A stretch of DNA of 64,000 nucleotides from NCBI RefSeq assembly GCF_000379105.1, contig NZ_KB900609.1:2285934-2349933 (forward strand), read 5' to 3'. This stretch comes from Methylobacterium sp. WSM2598 (lineage in GTDB: Bacteria; Pseudomonadota; Alphaproteobacteria; Rhizobiales; Beijerinckiaceae). Positions 9,784 through 19,318 of the stretch are shown piece after piece; the stretch's first letter is position 1; each line of letters begins with the position of its first letter. The translations under genes and the position numbers were made by a program. Under the pieces are notes generated by a model, which saw only the letters and a program-made list of their open reading frames with translations, made no database searches and was not told the DNA's origin.

Positions 9784-10763
9784 CCCGTGCCGACGGTCCC
9801 CTGGTCCTGGCGGTGCCCTCGAAGGGGCGCCTGCAGGAGAACGCCGCCGCCTTCTTCGCCCGGGCCGGCCTCGTCCTCGCCCAGACCAGCGGCGCCCGCG
9901 ACTATCGCGGCCGCCTCAAGGGCGTGGCGGACGTGGAGGTGCGCTACCTCTCGGCCTCGGAGATCGCCGGCCAGCTCGCCAGCGGCGCGGCCCATCTGGG
10001 CGTGACCGGCGAGGACCTGATCCGCGAGACCCTGCCGGATTCCGGCGCCCAGGTGGAGCTGCTGACGCCGCTCGGCTTCGGCAACGCCACCGTGGTGGTG
10101 GCCGTGCCGCAGGCCTGGATCGACGTGCGCACCATGAGCGACCTCGACGAGGTCGCCACCGACATGCGCCTGCGCCACGGCAAGCGGCTGCGCATCGCCA
10201 CGAAATACGTCAACCTCACCCGCCGCTTCTTCGCCCGGCACGGGGTCGCGGATTACCGCATCGTCGAGAGCCTCGGCGCGACCGAGGGCGCGCCGGCCGC
10301 GGGCAGCGCCGAGATCGTGGTCGACATCACCACGACGGGCGCCACCCTCACGGCCAACGCCCTCAAGGTGCTGGACGACGGCGTCATCCTGCGCTCGGAG
10401 GCGAACCTCGTCGCCTCGCTCGGCGCCTCCTGGGGGCCGACCGCGCGGGCGGCCGTCCAGGCGGTGCTCGGCCGCATCAGCGCCGAGGAGCGGGCGCGCA
10501 CGAGCCGCGAGGTCCGGGCCGGGATGCCCGCGGCCCCGATCGACCTCGCGGCCCTCGCCGCCGCCCACCAGGCCGAACTGCCCTACGGCCTGCCGGAGGG
10601 GCGGGCCGAGATCGTCCTGCGCTGCCCGGGCGAGGCGGTCTTCGACCTCGCCGAGGCGCTCGCCCGGGCCGGGGCGCTCGGGGTCAGCGTGCGCCGCGTC
10701 GACTACGCCTTCGCGGCCGAGAACCCGCTGATCGAGCGCCTCCTCGCCCGGATCGGACCGTGA
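9780..10763 (+). CDS. hisG: ATP phosphoribosyltransferase catalytic subunit, with C-terminal extension
   Basis: Catalyses ATP + PRPP to phosphoribosyl-ATP. The N-terminal periplasmic-binding-like fold is clear: [21 protein letters not shown], then [12 protein letters not shown] and [54 protein letters not shown], with the PRPP loop at ETGATL-like DITTTGATL. The protein has 327 residues, about 100 more than the short HisG forms that normally pair with HisZ. The tail (after about residue 235) ends in a [22 protein letters not shown] segment reminiscent of the ACT-like C-terminal domain of long HisG. It overlaps hisZ upstream and the GNAT gene downstream by 4 bp each. Confidence 0.93.
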   Translation: MTRADGPLVLAVPSKGRLQENAAAFFARAGLVLAQTSGARDYRGRLKGVADVEVRYLSASEIAGQLASGAAHLGVTGEDLIRETLPDSGAQVELLTPLGFGNATVVVAVPQAWIDVRTMSDLDEVATDMRLRHGKRLRIATKYVNLTRRFFARHGVADYRIVESLGATEGAPAAGSAEIVVDITTTGATLTANALKVLDDGVILRSEANLVASLGASWGPTARAAVQAVLGRISAEERARTSREVRAGMPAAPIDLAALAAAHQAELPYGLPEGRAEIVLRCPGEAVFDLAEALARAGALGVSVRRVDYAFAAENPLIERLLARIGP

Positions 10764-11269
10764 GCCGCGACCTGGAGGCGCTGCCGGTCCTGCGCACGGC
10801 GCGGCTGCGGCTGGCGCGGCTCGCCGAAGCCGACGCGCCCGCCCTGCAGCGGCTCACCGACGACCCGGCCATCACCGGGGCCATCCACTTCCTGCCCTCG
10901 CCCTTCGCCATCGCGGAGGCGCGCGCCCTGATCGCCGGGGCCGACGGCGGCCGGGACCGCTTCCTCGGCGCGTGGCGTTGCGCCGACGAGACCCTGGTCG
11001 GCGTGCTCGGGGCGCATCTGCGCGGCGACGACCGGGTCGAGATCGGCTACTGGTTCGCGCCCGCCGCGCAGGGCAGGGGCCTCGCCCGCGAGGCGGCCGC
11101 CGCCCTCGTCGCGGCTTTGCGCCAGGCTGTGCCCGGGCGCCTCCCGGTGGCGGAATGCCGGGAGGACAATCAGCGCTCGTGGCGCCTGCTCCACGCCCTC
11201 GGCTTCCGGGCGTCGGGAGAGAGCGGCAGCCGGCCGGGGCGGAGACTCCTGGTCTGGGAGCGGGGCTAG
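10760..11269 (+). CDS. GNAT-family N-acetyltransferase (RimJ/RimL-like)
   Basis: A 169-residue acetyl-CoA-dependent acyltransferase of the Acetyltransf_3 type. It begins [31 protein letters not shown]. The core has [25 protein letters not shown], where the Q/RxxGxG/A acetyl-CoA loop is QGRGLA, and the typical [17 protein letters not shown] follows. The start is a GTG overlapping the hisG TGA. Substrates of this subfamily include ribosomal-protein N-termini and small amines, and nothing here decides which. Coupling to hisG may be operonic convenience. Confidence 0.88.
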   Translation: MSRDLEALPVLRTARLRLARLAEADAPALQRLTDDPAITGAIHFLPSPFAIAEARALIAGADGGRDRFLGAWRCADETLVGVLGAHLRGDDRVEIGYWFAPAAQGRGLAREAAAALVAALRQAVPGRLPVAECREDNQRSWRLLHALGFRASGESGSRPGRRLLVWERG

Positions 11270-11386
11270 GCAGAGCGGCTCGGCCGACAGGATCGCGGTC
11301 CGGGTGTCGAGGCTGCCGATCGCGCGCGGAGGCCGCGAGGCCCGGACCTGCGCCGCATCGAGAGAGGCGTGCGGCGCGGCGCCCCG

Positions 11387-12631
11387 CTACTCGGCCGCCT
11401 CGGCGAGGACCGTGCCGGCCCGGGGCAGGCCGAGCGCGTCCCAGACCTCCACCAGCGCCGCCGTCAGCCGCGCGATGTCAGCCTCGTCGTGGAACGGCGA
11501 CGGCGTGATCCGCAGGCGCTCCGTCCCCCGCGGCACCGTCGGGTAGTTGATCGGCTGGATGTAGATCCCGTGCCGCTCCAGCAGCCGGTCCGCCGCCGCC
11601 TTGCAGCGCTCCGCATCCCCCACCATCACCGGCACGATGTGCGTCGGCGTCGCCAGAACCGGAAGACCCGCCCCCGCCAGCGCCGCCTTCGTGCGCGCCG
11701 CCTGGCGCTGATGCGCCGCCCGCTCCGCCCCCGAGCGCTTCAGGTGACGGATCGAGGCCGTCGCCGCCGCCGCGATCGCCGGCGGCAGCGCCGTGGTGAA
11801 GATGAAGCCCGGCGCGTGGCTGCGCACCGCGTCGCACAGCACCGCGCTCCCGGCGATGTAGCCGCCCACCACCCCGAAGCCCTTGGCCAGGGTGCCCTCG
11901 ATCACGTCGAGCCGGTGCATCACCCCGTCGCGCTCGGCGATCCCCGCCCCGCGCGGCCCGTAGAGCCCGACCGCGTGCACCTCGTCGATGTAGGTCATCG
12001 CCCCGTAGCGCGCGGCGAGGTCGCAGATCGCCGCGATCGGGGCGACGTCGCCGTCCATGGAGTAGACGCTCTCGAAGGCGATCAGCTTGGGCCGGGCGCC
12101 GGCCTCGGCCAGCAGCGCCTCGAGATGGGCGAGGTCGTTGTGGCGGAACACGCGCTTGTCGCAGCCGGACTGGCGCACGCCCTCGATCATCGAATTGTGG
12201 TTGTAGGCGTCGGACAGGATCAGGCAGTCGGGGATCAGCCGGGCCAGGGTGGCGATGCCGGTCTGGTTGGAGACGTAGCCGGAGGTGAAGACCAGGGCGG
12301 CCTCCTTGCCGTGGAGGTCGGCGAGTTCGCGCTCGAGGTCGACCAGCGGGGAGGAGGTGCCGGCGATGTTGCGGGTGCCGCCGGCGCCGACGCCGCAGCG
12401 GGCGGCGGTCCGGGTGAGGGCCTGGACGACGTCGGGGTGCTGGCCCATGCCGAGGTAGTCGTTGGAGCACCAGACGGTGATGTCGCGGCAGCTGCCGTCG
12501 GGCAGGCGCCAGCGGGCGACCGGGAAGCGGCCGGCGACGCGCTCGATGTCGGCGAAGACGCGGTAGCGGCGCTCGTCGTGCAGGCGGTCCACGGCGGAGC
12601 GGAAGATGGCCTGGTAATCGGTCTGAGGCAT
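11387..12631 (-). CDS. hemA: 5-aminolevulinate synthase
   Basis: PLP enzyme condensing glycine with succinyl-CoA, the first step of the C4 (alphaproteobacterial) heme and chlorophyll pathway. Key features are [58 protein letters not shown], and the PLP lysine in [16 protein letters not shown]. The start is ATG 12631 ([14 protein letters not shown]) with GAAGGG about 7 bases upstream; the 13 residues before it in the frame are not family-like. The 414-residue length is normal. Codon third positions switch from mostly C in the N-terminal half to mostly G in the C-terminal half, suggesting a mosaic gene. An FNR/FixK-type box lies 60 bp upstream. Confidence 0.96.
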   Translation of the reverse strand: MPQTDYQAIFRSAVDRLHDERRYRVFADIERVAGRFPVARWRLPDGSCRDITVWCSNDYLGMGQHPDVVQALTRTAARCGVGAGGTRNIAGTSSPLVDLERELADLHGKEAALVFTSGYVSNQTGIATLARLIPDCLILSDAYNHNSMIEGVRQSGCDKRVFRHNDLAHLEALLAEAGARPKLIAFESVYSMDGDVAPIAAICDLAARYGAMTYIDEVHAVGLYGPRGAGIAERDGVMHRLDVIEGTLAKGFGVVGGYIAGSAVLCDAVRSHAPGFIFTTALPPAIAAAATASIRHLKRSGAERAAHQRQAARTKAALAGAGLPVLATPTHIVPVMVGDAERCKAAADRLLERHGIYIQPINYPTVPRGTERLRITPSPFHDEADIARLTAALVEVWDALGLPRAGTVLAEAAE

Positions 12632-12690
12632 CAGGATCCCTTCGGCTCGCCGGAATGCGCGACGGGGCACGCTTCTGCCCGGGTCACGCC

Positions 12691-12704
12691 TTGATCTCGC
12701 TCAA
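12691..12704 (-). promoter_or_regulatory. FNR/FixK-type box upstream of hemA
   Basis: TTGATCTCGCTCAA is a TTGA-N6-TCAA dyad, one base from the TTGAT-N4-ATCAA consensus of FNR, FnrN and FixK proteins. It lies 60-73 bases before the hemA ATG. Oxygen-responsive control of hemA by this protein family is known in other alphaproteobacteria. Confidence 0.6.
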
Positions 12705-12813
12705 ATCCGGCTGGCTTTGTAACTGGATCAGGGTAAGGCGGGGTGCGCCGTATCTGACTCCTCCGGGGCGGGGGAGGAAGGCCAAATGCGCGACGGCGAC
12801 GATGGGTCGCGAG

Positions 12814-12966
12814 ATGGACGAGAGAGCCAAGGACGACCGGGCCGAGCGCCTGAAGGCGGCGCTGCGGGACAACCTCAAGCGCCGCAAGGCGCAGGCCCGC
12901 GGGCGGGCGGGGGCAGAGGCGCCGCGCCCGGCCGAGGCGGATCCGCCGGACCGGCCCGAGCGTTGA
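12814..12966 (+). CDS. Small basic conserved protein upstream of murA
   Basis: A 50-residue, highly charged protein, [20 protein letters not shown] followed by [13 protein letters not shown] and an acidic, proline-rich tail. Short proteins with an [25 protein letters not shown] core occur in front of murA in many Rhizobiales from memory, but no function is known. The core is probably one amphipathic basic helix. The start is uncertain: ATG 12802 (adding MGRE) is equally possible, and a strong GGGGGAGGAAGG purine tract at about 12770 is too far from both. It has no detectable transmembrane or signal segment. Confidence 0.6.
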   Translation: MDERAKDDRAERLKAALRDNLKRRKAQARGRAGAEAPRPAEADPPDRPER

Positions 12967-13094
12967 GAAGCGTGGCCTTAAGGCCGCGAGTGGATGATGG
13001 CGTGCGCGGATGCGCGGAGGCGCGGCGCGGGCGGGACGACTTCAGGCGCAGGACGGCCGCGCGTGACGGGCGCGGCCCGTTTCAGGGAACGCAG

Positions 13095-14384
13095 ATGGAT
13101 CGAATTCACATCACGGGCGGCGCACCGCTCCAGGGCGAGATCCCGATCTCGGGCGCCAAGAACGCGGCGCTGCCGCTGATGATCGCGAGCCTCCTGACCG
13201 GCGAGACGGTCGAACTCGCCAACGTGCCGCGCCTCGCCGACATCGCCTCGCTCCTGCGCATCCTCGGCAATCACGGCGTCGACCACATGGTGGTCGGCAA
13301 GCGCCCCGGCCAGACCAGCGAGACCGGCCAGACCATCCGCCTCACGGCGAGCAACGTGATCGACACGACGGCGCCCTACGAACTCGTCTCCACCATGCGG
13401 GCGAGCTTCTGGGTCGTGGCGCCGCTCCTCGCCCGCTTCGGCGAGGCGAAGGTCTCGATGCCGGGCGGCTGCGCCATCGGCACCCGGCCGGTGGACCTGC
13501 TGCTCATGGCGCTGGAGCGGCTCGGCGCCTCGATCGAGATCGACGGCGGCTACGTCGTCGCCCGCACCCGCAACGGCCTGCGCGGGGCCGAGATCGTCTT
13601 CCCGAAGGTGACGGTGGGCGGCACCCACGTCGCCCTGATGGCGGCCGCCCTCGCCCAGGGCACCAGCGTGATCGAGAACGCCGCCCGCGAGCCCGAGGTG
13701 GTCGACCTCGCTGCCTGCCTGACCAAGATGGGCGCCCGCATCGAGGGCGTCGGCACTCCGCGGATCGTGGTCGAGGGCGTCTCGCGCCTCGGCGGCGCCC
13801 GCCACGAGGTGCTGCCGGACCGGATCGAGACCGGCACCTACGCGATGGCGGTCGCGATGACCGGCGGGGACGTGATCCTGCGCGACACCAGGGCGGAACT
13901 GCTCCACAGCGCCCTCGACGTGCTGGCGACCACCGGCACCGAGGTGACGGCCCTGCCGGACGGCATCCGGGTGCGCCGCAACGGCGCGGGCGTGGCGGCG
14001 GTCGACGTCACCACCGACCCGTTCCCCGGCTTCCCGACCGACCTGCAGGCCCAGTTCATGGCCCTGATGACCCGGGCCCGGGGCCAGTCCCGCATCCGCG
14101 AGACGATCTTCGAGAACCGCTTCATGCACGTCCAGGAACTCGCCCGGCTCGGCGCCCGCATCCGCCTGGACGGGGATCTCGCGGTGGTGGACGGGGTCGA
14201 GCGCCTGAAGGGCGCGCCCGTGATGGCGACCGACCTGCGCGCCTCGGTGTCGCTGGTGATCGCCGGCCTCGCCGCCGAGGGCGAGACGACCATCAACCGG
14301 GTCTACCACCTCGACCGCGGCTTCGAGGCCCTGGAGGCCAAGCTCGGCCGCTGCGGCGCCCAGATCCGGCGCGAGCGGGCCTGA
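13095..14384 (+). CDS. murA: UDP-N-acetylglucosamine 1-carboxyvinyltransferase
   Basis: Cytoplasmic enzyme transferring enolpyruvate from PEP to UDP-GlcNAc, the first committed step of peptidoglycan synthesis and the fosfomycin target. The 429 residues start [31 protein letters not shown], with the catalytic K22/N23 pair in SGAKNAALP. The fosfomycin-reactive cysteine lies in the loop [15 protein letters not shown], so it is the Cys rather than an Asp variant. Conserved [13 protein letters not shown] and YHLDRGFE segments are present. ATG 13095 is preceded by CAGGGAAC; the long upstream extension of the frame to 12786 is not MurA-like. Confidence 0.97.
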   Translation: MDRIHITGGAPLQGEIPISGAKNAALPLMIASLLTGETVELANVPRLADIASLLRILGNHGVDHMVVGKRPGQTSETGQTIRLTASNVIDTTAPYELVSTMRASFWVVAPLLARFGEAKVSMPGGCAIGTRPVDLLLMALERLGASIEIDGGYVVARTRNGLRGAEIVFPKVTVGGTHVALMAAALAQGTSVIENAAREPEVVDLAACLTKMGARIEGVGTPRIVVEGVSRLGGARHEVLPDRIETGTYAMAVAMTGGDVILRDTRAELLHSALDVLATTGTEVTALPDGIRVRRNGAGVAAVDVTTDPFPGFPTDLQAQFMALMTRARGQSRIRETIFENRFMHVQELARLGARIRLDGDLAVVDGVERLKGAPVMATDLRASVSLVIAGLAAEGETTINRVYHLDRGFEALEAKLGRCGAQIRRERA

Positions 14385-14420
14385 GCCGGGGGCGGGCGCG
14401 GCCCGCCCCGACCGTCGTCC

Positions 14421-14732
14421 TCAGTAGCCGATCTGGCCGCGCTTCAGGCCGAAGCCCGGGATCTCGCAGCCGCAGGGCGCGTTGATCGGCCCCGGCCGGG
14501 TCGGGCAATTGCCGCGCGCCGTCACGCAGATGCGCCCGAACCCCTCCCGCCGCAGCGCGCGCTCGCGTCCGTAATAGTAGCCCTCGGGGCCGCGCCGCGG
14601 CCGCTCGTACTCCTCGCGGAACTCGCGGCGGCGCGGGCGGTCGTACCCGTCGCCGTAATACTGGGCGAGGGCAGGGGCGATGCCGCCGCCGAGGGTCAGT
14701 GCGGCGAGGGCCGCGAGCGTCACAGGTCTCAC
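14421..14732 (-). CDS. Small secreted tyrosine/arginine-rich protein with four cysteines
   Basis: A 103-residue protein with a Sec signal peptide ([23 protein letters not shown], cleavage predicted after ALA). A low-complexity stretch rich in Tyr, Arg and Glu follows ([19 protein letters not shown]), then a C-terminal module with four cysteines in [21 protein letters not shown], likely two disulfides. I do not recognise a functional family. Similar short periplasmic proteins are common hypothetical proteins in Methylobacterium. It is convergent with murA, 36 bp apart. Confidence 0.7.
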   Translation of the reverse strand: MRPVTLAALAALTLGGGIAPALAQYYGDGYDRPRRREFREEYERPRRGPEGYYYGRERALRREGFGRICVTARGNCPTRPGPINAPCGCEIPGFGLKRGQIGY

Positions 14733-14899
14733 GCGTGGTCTCCTGTCATGCCGGGCAGATCTAACGGCAACGAGATGAACGGTGGGTGAGCCGGCGGGGG
14801 CGGTTGTTCGGGGCGGGGGCCGTCGCTACCTACCAGGAGTAGAGGCCCCGGGACCGGACTTCGCCCGGCGGCCGGCCCCCTGCCTGAAGGACGCCGACA

Positions 14900-15355
14900 G
14901 TGAAGGACGCGGAGATGGAGCTTCTGAAGCTCGCTGCCCTCGACGCCGACGACCTCGCGGTCATCTCGGCCCATCTGCAGGACGCCGTCCTGCGGGCGGG
15001 CGACCTCGCCTACCTGCCCCGCGAGCGTCGCTTCGCCCTCGTGGCGCGCCGGTTCGACTGGACCGCCCCGGACGGCGCCCCGCCGCGGCGGCGCCTGACC
15101 GGGCTGCATTTCGACCGGGTGATGGCGGTGCGCTGCCGCGGCATCCCGCGCGAGACGCCCGACGCCGCGATGGAACTCCTCGCCATCACCTTCGAGCCCG
15201 GCGAGGCGCCCTCCGGCACCGCGACGCTGGTCTTCGCGGGCGGCGGCGCCATCCGGCTCGAGCTCGAATGCATCGAGGCCGGCATGCGGGATCTCGGCCC
15301 GGTCTGGGGGGCGGAGAGCCGCCCAGTCCACCCGATCCCGCTCGACGCGGCCTGA
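14900..15355 (+). CDS. DUF2948 family protein
   Basis: A 151-residue cytoplasmic protein with LKLAALDADDLAVISAHLQDAVLRAGDLAYLPRERRFALVARRFDW near the N-terminus. That and the position between murA and hisD match DUF2948, a conserved alphaproteobacterial family of unknown function. The start may be GTG 14900 or ATG 14915 (MELLKLAALD). There is no membrane segment or known catalytic motif. Conserved synteny with cell-wall (murA), histidine (hisD) and phosphatase genes gives no clear functional clue. Confidence 0.82.
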   Translation: MKDAEMELLKLAALDADDLAVISAHLQDAVLRAGDLAYLPRERRFALVARRFDWTAPDGAPPRRRLTGLHFDRVMAVRCRGIPRETPDAAMELLAITFEPGEAPSGTATLVFAGGGAIRLELECIEAGMRDLGPVWGAESRPVHPIPLDAA

Positions 15356-15509
15356 GACCGCTCCCCCGCAGCGCGCGGCCGCGGGTCTGGCAGCCCCCGT
15401 CCCGGGCGATCCGGCGCGGGGTCGGTCCCGTCCATCCTCCGCCTGGACAGGACCGGCATTCTCTGCCAGTGGGCGCGACCGACCCCGGCTCCCGCCTCCG
15501 GACATCCCG

Positions 15510-16805
15510 ATGCTGCGCCTCGATTCCCGCGCCCCCACCTTCGACGCCGACTTCGCCCGCCTGCTCACGGTCAAGCGCGAGGTGGCGGAGGATGTCGACG
15601 AGGCCGTGCGGGCGATCATCGCCGCGGTGGCGCGGGAGGGCGACGCCGCCCTCGTCGCCTATACCCGGCGCTTCGACGGCCGCGGCGCCGACTTCACCGA
15701 GGCCTCGATCCGGGTCACGCAAGCGGAGGTGGACGCGGCAGTCGCGGCCTCCCCCCGCGAGGCGCTCGACGCCCTCCACCTCGCCCGGGAGCGGATCGAG
15801 GCCTATCACCGGGCGCAGCGCCCCGCCGACCACCGGGAGACGGACGCGCTCGGCGTCACCCTCGGCTGGCGCTGGACCGCCCTCGAATCCGTCGGCCTCT
15901 ACGTGCCGGGCGGGACGGCGAGCTACCCGTCCTCGGTTCTGATGAACGCGATCCCCGCCAAGGTCGCGGGCGTGCCGCGCCTCGCCATGGTGGTGCCGAC
16001 GCCGGGCGGCGTGACCAACCCGCTCGTGCTCGCCGCGGCCCGGATCGCCGGCGTCGACGAGATCTTCCGGGTCGGGGGCGCGCAGGCGGTGGCGGCCCTG
16101 GCCTACGGCACGGCGACGATCGCGCCCGTCGCCAAGATCGTCGGCCCCGGCAACGCCTACGTGGCGGCGGCCAAGCGCCGGGTCTTCGGGCAGGTCGGGA
16201 TCGACATGATCGCCGGGCCGTCCGAGGTGCTGATCCTCGCCGACGAGGGCGCCAATCCCGAATGGGTCGCCGCCGACCTCCTGGCCCAGGCCGAGCACGA
16301 CCCGGCCGCGCAGGCGATCCTGATCACCGACAGCGACGCCCTGGCGGAGGCCGTGGCGGCGGCGGTGGAGGGCCAGCTCGCGACGCTGGCGCGGGCAGCG
16401 ATCGCCCGGGCGAGCTGGCGCGACTACGGCGCCATCGTGCGGGTGGCGCGCCTCGCGGACGCGATCCCCCTCGTCGACCGCCTCGCCCCGGAGCACCTGG
16501 AGATCGAGGCGCGGGACGCCGAGGCCCTGGGCGCGCGGGTGCGCAATGCGGGGGCGATCTTCCTCGGCGCCCACACCCCGGAGGCGATCGGCGACTATGT
16601 CGGCGGGCCGAACCACGTGCTGCCGACCGCGCGCTCGGCGCGGTTCTCCTCCGGGCTCGGCGTCCTCGACTTCATGAAGCGCACCTCGATCCTGTCCTGC
16701 TCGCCGGAGGCCCTGCGGGCGCTGGGCCCGGCCGCGGTGACGCTCGGCCGCGCCGAGGGCCTCGACGGCCATGCCCGCTCGGTCGCCATCCGCCTGAACC
16801 TCTGA
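15510..16805 (+). CDS. hisD: Histidinol dehydrogenase
   Basis: Zinc enzyme performing the last two NAD-dependent oxidations of L-histidinol to L-histidine. The 431 residues include [107 protein letters not shown] and [15 protein letters not shown]. These carry the catalytic Glu/His and zinc-binding Gln/His residues of the family. It is separated from hisZ/hisG by 5 kb and forms its own block with UPF0262 and the phosphatase gene. Confidence 0.97.
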   Translation: MLRLDSRAPTFDADFARLLTVKREVAEDVDEAVRAIIAAVAREGDAALVAYTRRFDGRGADFTEASIRVTQAEVDAAVAASPREALDALHLARERIEAYHRAQRPADHRETDALGVTLGWRWTALESVGLYVPGGTASYPSSVLMNAIPAKVAGVPRLAMVVPTPGGVTNPLVLAAARIAGVDEIFRVGGAQAVAALAYGTATIAPVAKIVGPGNAYVAAAKRRVFGQVGIDMIAGPSEVLILADEGANPEWVAADLLAQAEHDPAAQAILITDSDALAEAVAAAVEGQLATLARAAIARASWRDYGAIVRVARLADAIPLVDRLAPEHLEIEARDAEALGARVRNAGAIFLGAHTPEAIGDYVGGPNHVLPTARSARFSSGLGVLDFMKRTSILSCSPEALRALGPAAVTLGRAEGLDGHARSVAIRLNL

Positions 16806-16891
16806 CGCCGCCGGCTTGCGCGGGCGCGCGCTTGCGCGTCAGGTAGCGCCACGCCGCGGCGACCCAAAGACCAATCCGGGGACCAGAACCG

Positions 16892-17380
16892 ATGTCGAGC
16901 GATGCTCCCGATCCGCGCCGGCGCCTTGCGGCGGTCAAGCTCGACGAGGACTCGATCGGGCGGGGCAACCCGGACCAGGAGCACGAGCGCGCCATCGCGA
17001 TCTACGACATACTGGAATCCAACCACTTCGCCGTCGCCAACCACGACGGCGGCCCCTACGCGCTGCGGCTCGGCCTCGTCGAGAACAAGCTCGCCTTCGC
17101 GATCTCGACCGCGGACGGCGCCCCGGTGATGACGCATCTCCTGTCGCTGACGCCGTTCCGGGGCGTGATCCGCGACTACGAGATGATCTGCGACAGCTAC
17201 TTCAAGGCGATCCGGACCGCCTCCCCGAGCCAGATCGAGGCGATCGACATGGGTCGGCGCGGGGTCCACAACGAGGCGTCGGAACTGCTCAAGCAGCGCC
17301 TCGACGGCAAGGTCGAGGTCGACCACGACACCGCGCGCCGCCTCTTCACCCTCATCTTCGCCCTGCACTGGAAGGGCTGA
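16892..17380 (+). CDS. UPF0262 family protein
   Basis: A 162-residue soluble protein. Its sequence includes [34 protein letters not shown] and [16 protein letters not shown], with [45 protein letters not shown] in the second half. This is UPF0262, found almost only in alphaproteobacteria immediately after hisD. No catalytic motif is evident; the conserved D-x-R-R-G-x-H-N-E segment could be functional. It is followed 38 bp later by the phosphatase gene, and the pair is probably co-transcribed with hisD. Confidence 0.9.
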   Translation: MSSDAPDPRRRLAAVKLDEDSIGRGNPDQEHERAIAIYDILESNHFAVANHDGGPYALRLGLVENKLAFAISTADGAPVMTHLLSLTPFRGVIRDYEMICDSYFKAIRTASPSQIEAIDMGRRGVHNEASELLKQRLDGKVEVDHDTARRLFTLIFALHWKG

Positions 17381-17418
17381 CGCCGGATGGGCGAGGCGGC
17401 CGCGACCGGGGGCGGGCC

Positions 17419-17886
17419 GTGACCGGCGCCCCGGGCGATCCGGCGGCGAGGGCCGGCCGGCGGGTGCAATCCGTGCTGTTCGTCTGCAACTTCAACGCCG
17501 TGCGCTCCGCGGCGGCGGAGGCGCTGGCCCGGCACTATTTCGGCCGCTCGGTCTACGTCCAATCCGCCGGCGTGCGCTCCGGCGAGCCGACCGACCCGTT
17601 CATGATCGCGGCCCTCGACGAGATCGGGATCGACGCGCACCGCCACCGGCCCCGCACCCTGGAGGAGCTGGAGGAGTGGGAGGGGCTGAACTTCGACCTC
17701 ATCATCTCCCTGTCGCCGGAGGCCCACCACGCCGCCCTCGAACTGACCCGCACCGTGGCGGCCGAGGTCGAGTACTGGCCGACCCCGGACCCGACCGCGA
17801 GCCAGGGCTCGCGGGAGCAGCGGCTCGACGCCTACCGCGAAGTGCGCGACGGGCTGGCGGCGCGGATCCGCAAGCGGCTGCGCTGA
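17419..17886 (+). CDS. Low-molecular-weight protein-tyrosine phosphatase / arsenate reductase-like protein
   Basis: A 155-residue enzyme of the LMW-PTP fold. The P-loop is VLFVCNFNAVRSAAAEALA with the CX5R signature (Cys23, Arg29 from the GTG start), and the general-acid aspartate lies in YWPTPDPTASQG. The LMW-PTP and thioredoxin-coupled ArsC families share this signature. The DPTAS motif and the neighbouring UPF0262 gene suggest a protein phosphatase rather than arsenate detoxification, but this is inference. The start is GTG 17419 (VTGAPGDPAARAG). Its TGA lies inside the first unit of the downstream tandem repeat. Confidence 0.85.
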   Translation: MTGAPGDPAARAGRRVQSVLFVCNFNAVRSAAAEALARHYFGRSVYVQSAGVRSGEPTDPFMIAALDEIGIDAHRHRPRTLEELEEWEGLNFDLIISLSPEAHHAALELTRTVAAEVEYWPTPDPTASQGSREQRLDAYREVRDGLAARIRKRLR

Positions 17887-17991
17887 GCCGGGCTCGCCCT
17901 TGCCCCCCTGCGAGCCGGGCTCGCCCTTGCCCCCCTGCGAGCCGGGCTCGCCCTCGATCCCTGCGAGCCGGGCTCGCCCTTGACCCCCGCC
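17885..17991 (+). repeat. Four-copy 27-bp tandem repeat after the phosphatase gene
   Basis: Units begin GAGCCGGGCTCGCCC at 17885, 17912, 17939 and 17965. The first two are identical over 27 bp, the third is 26 bp and the fourth has substitutions. Each unit carries the palindrome GAGCC-g-GGCTC. The array starts within the stop codon of the upstream gene and ends 46 bp before metY. There are no spacers, so it is not a CRISPR array. It may act as a transcript 3'-end structure. Confidence 0.92.
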
Positions 17992-18037
17992 GCGCCCGCA
18001 CCCTAGAGCACGGGCATTCCCGCCGAGGAGCCGCCCC

Positions 18038-19318
18038 ATGACCGACCGCCTGCCCGGTTTCAACACCCTCGCCATCCATGCCGGGGCGGCGCCGGACGCC
18101 GCGACGGGCGCGCGCGCGACGCCGATCTACCAGACGACGTCCTTCGTGTTCGACGACGTCGACCACGCCGCCTCGCTGTTCGGGCTTCAGGCCTTCGGCA
18201 ACATCTACTCCCGCATCGGCAACCCGACGAACGCGGTTCTGGAGGAGCGGGTCGCCGCCCTGGAGGGCGGCACCGCCGCCCTCGCGGTCGCCTCCGGCCA
18301 CGCCGCCGAGTTCCTGGTGATGCACGCCCTGCTGCAGCCGGGCGACGAGTTCATCGCCGCCAACAAGCTCTACGGCGGCTCGATCAACCAGTTCAACCAT
18401 TCCTACAAGAACTTCGGCTGGAACGTGGTCTGGGCCGACACGGACGATCCGGCCTCGTTCGAGGCCGCCGTGACGCCGCGCACCAAGGCGATCTTCGTGG
18501 AATCGATCGCCAATCCGGGCGGCGTGATCACCGATCTCGCGGCCGTCGCGGCCGTCGCCAAGCGCCACAACATCCCGTTCATCGTCGACAACACGATGGC
18601 GACCCCGTACCTGATCCGGCCCTTCGAGCACGGCGCCGACATCGTGGTCCATTCGGCCACGAAGTTCCTCGGCGGCCACGGCAACTCGATCGGCGGCGTG
18701 ATCGTGGACGGCGGCAGCTTCTCCTGGGCGGGCGACGACCGCTACCCGATGCTCTCGAAGCCGCGGCCCGAATACGGCGGCATGGTCCTGTCGGAGACCT
18801 TCGGCAATTTCGGCTTCGCCATCGCGGTGCGGGTGCTGGGCCTGCGCGACCTCGGGCCGGCCCTCTCGCCCTTCAACGCCTTCCTGATCCTCAACGGCAT
18901 CGAGACCCTGCCGCTGCGCATGCAGCGCCACTCGGACAATGCCCGCGTGGTGGCCCAGCACCTGGCGGGGCACCCGCTCGTGTCCTGGGTCAGCTATCCG
19001 GGCCTGGAGAGCGACCGCTACCACGCCCTGCACAAGCGCTACTGCCCGCTCGGGGCCGGCGCCGTCTTCACCTTCGGCCTGAAGGGCGGCTACGAGGCCG
19101 GCGTGAGGCTCGTGTCGAACCTCAAGCTGTTCTCGCACCTCGCCAATATCGGGGACACGCGCTCGCTCGTGATCCATCCGGCCTCGACCACGCACCGCCA
19201 GCTCAGCGACGAGCAGAAGGTCCGGGCCGGGGCCGGGCCGGAGGTGGTGCGCCTCTCCGTCGGCATCGAGGACCCGGCCGACCTGATCGCGGATCTCGAC
19301 CAGGCCCTCGCCGGCTGA
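18038..19318 (+). CDS. metY: O-acetylhomoserine aminocarboxypropyltransferase/sulfhydrylase (first paralogue)
   Basis: PLP enzyme of the Cys/Met metabolism family that makes homocysteine (or methionine) from an O-acyl-homoserine and sulfide. The 426 residues include [53 protein letters not shown], and the PLP lysine in [11 protein letters not shown] (Lys209). The GGHGN and [28 protein letters not shown] segments are typical of the OAH sulfhydrylase branch, which is longer than cystathionine gamma-synthases. A close paralogue lies 0.7 kb downstream. The TGA stop is the first three bases of a 15-bp inverted repeat. Confidence 0.92.
   Translation: MTDRLPGFNTLAIHAGAAPDAATGARATPIYQTTSFVFDDVDHAASLFGLQAFGNIYSRIGNPTNAVLEERVAALEGGTAALAVASGHAAEFLVMHALLQPGDEFIAANKLYGGSINQFNHSYKNFGWNVVWADTDDPASFEAAVTPRTKAIFVESIANPGGVITDLAAVAAVAKRHNIPFIVDNTMATPYLIRPFEHGADIVVHSATKFLGGHGNSIGGVIVDGGSFSWAGDDRYPMLSKPRPEYGGMVLSETFGNFGFAIAVRVLGLRDLGPALSPFNAFLILNGIETLPLRMQRHSDNARVVAQHLAGHPLVSWVSYPGLESDRYHALHKRYCPLGAGAVFTFGLKGGYEAGVRLVSNLKLFSHLANIGDTRSLVIHPASTTHRQLSDEQKVRAGAGPEVVRLSVGIEDPADLIADLDQALAG

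Noticed and set aside
12974..12985. Perfect palindrome GGCCTTAAGGCC after the small gene upstream of murA
   Set aside because: It has no spacer for a hairpin loop and no T-run; a 12-bp palindrome of this kind can occur by chance and I could attach no role to it.
17885..17991. Possible CRISPR array
   Set aside because: The repeats are contiguous without spacers and no cas gene is nearby.
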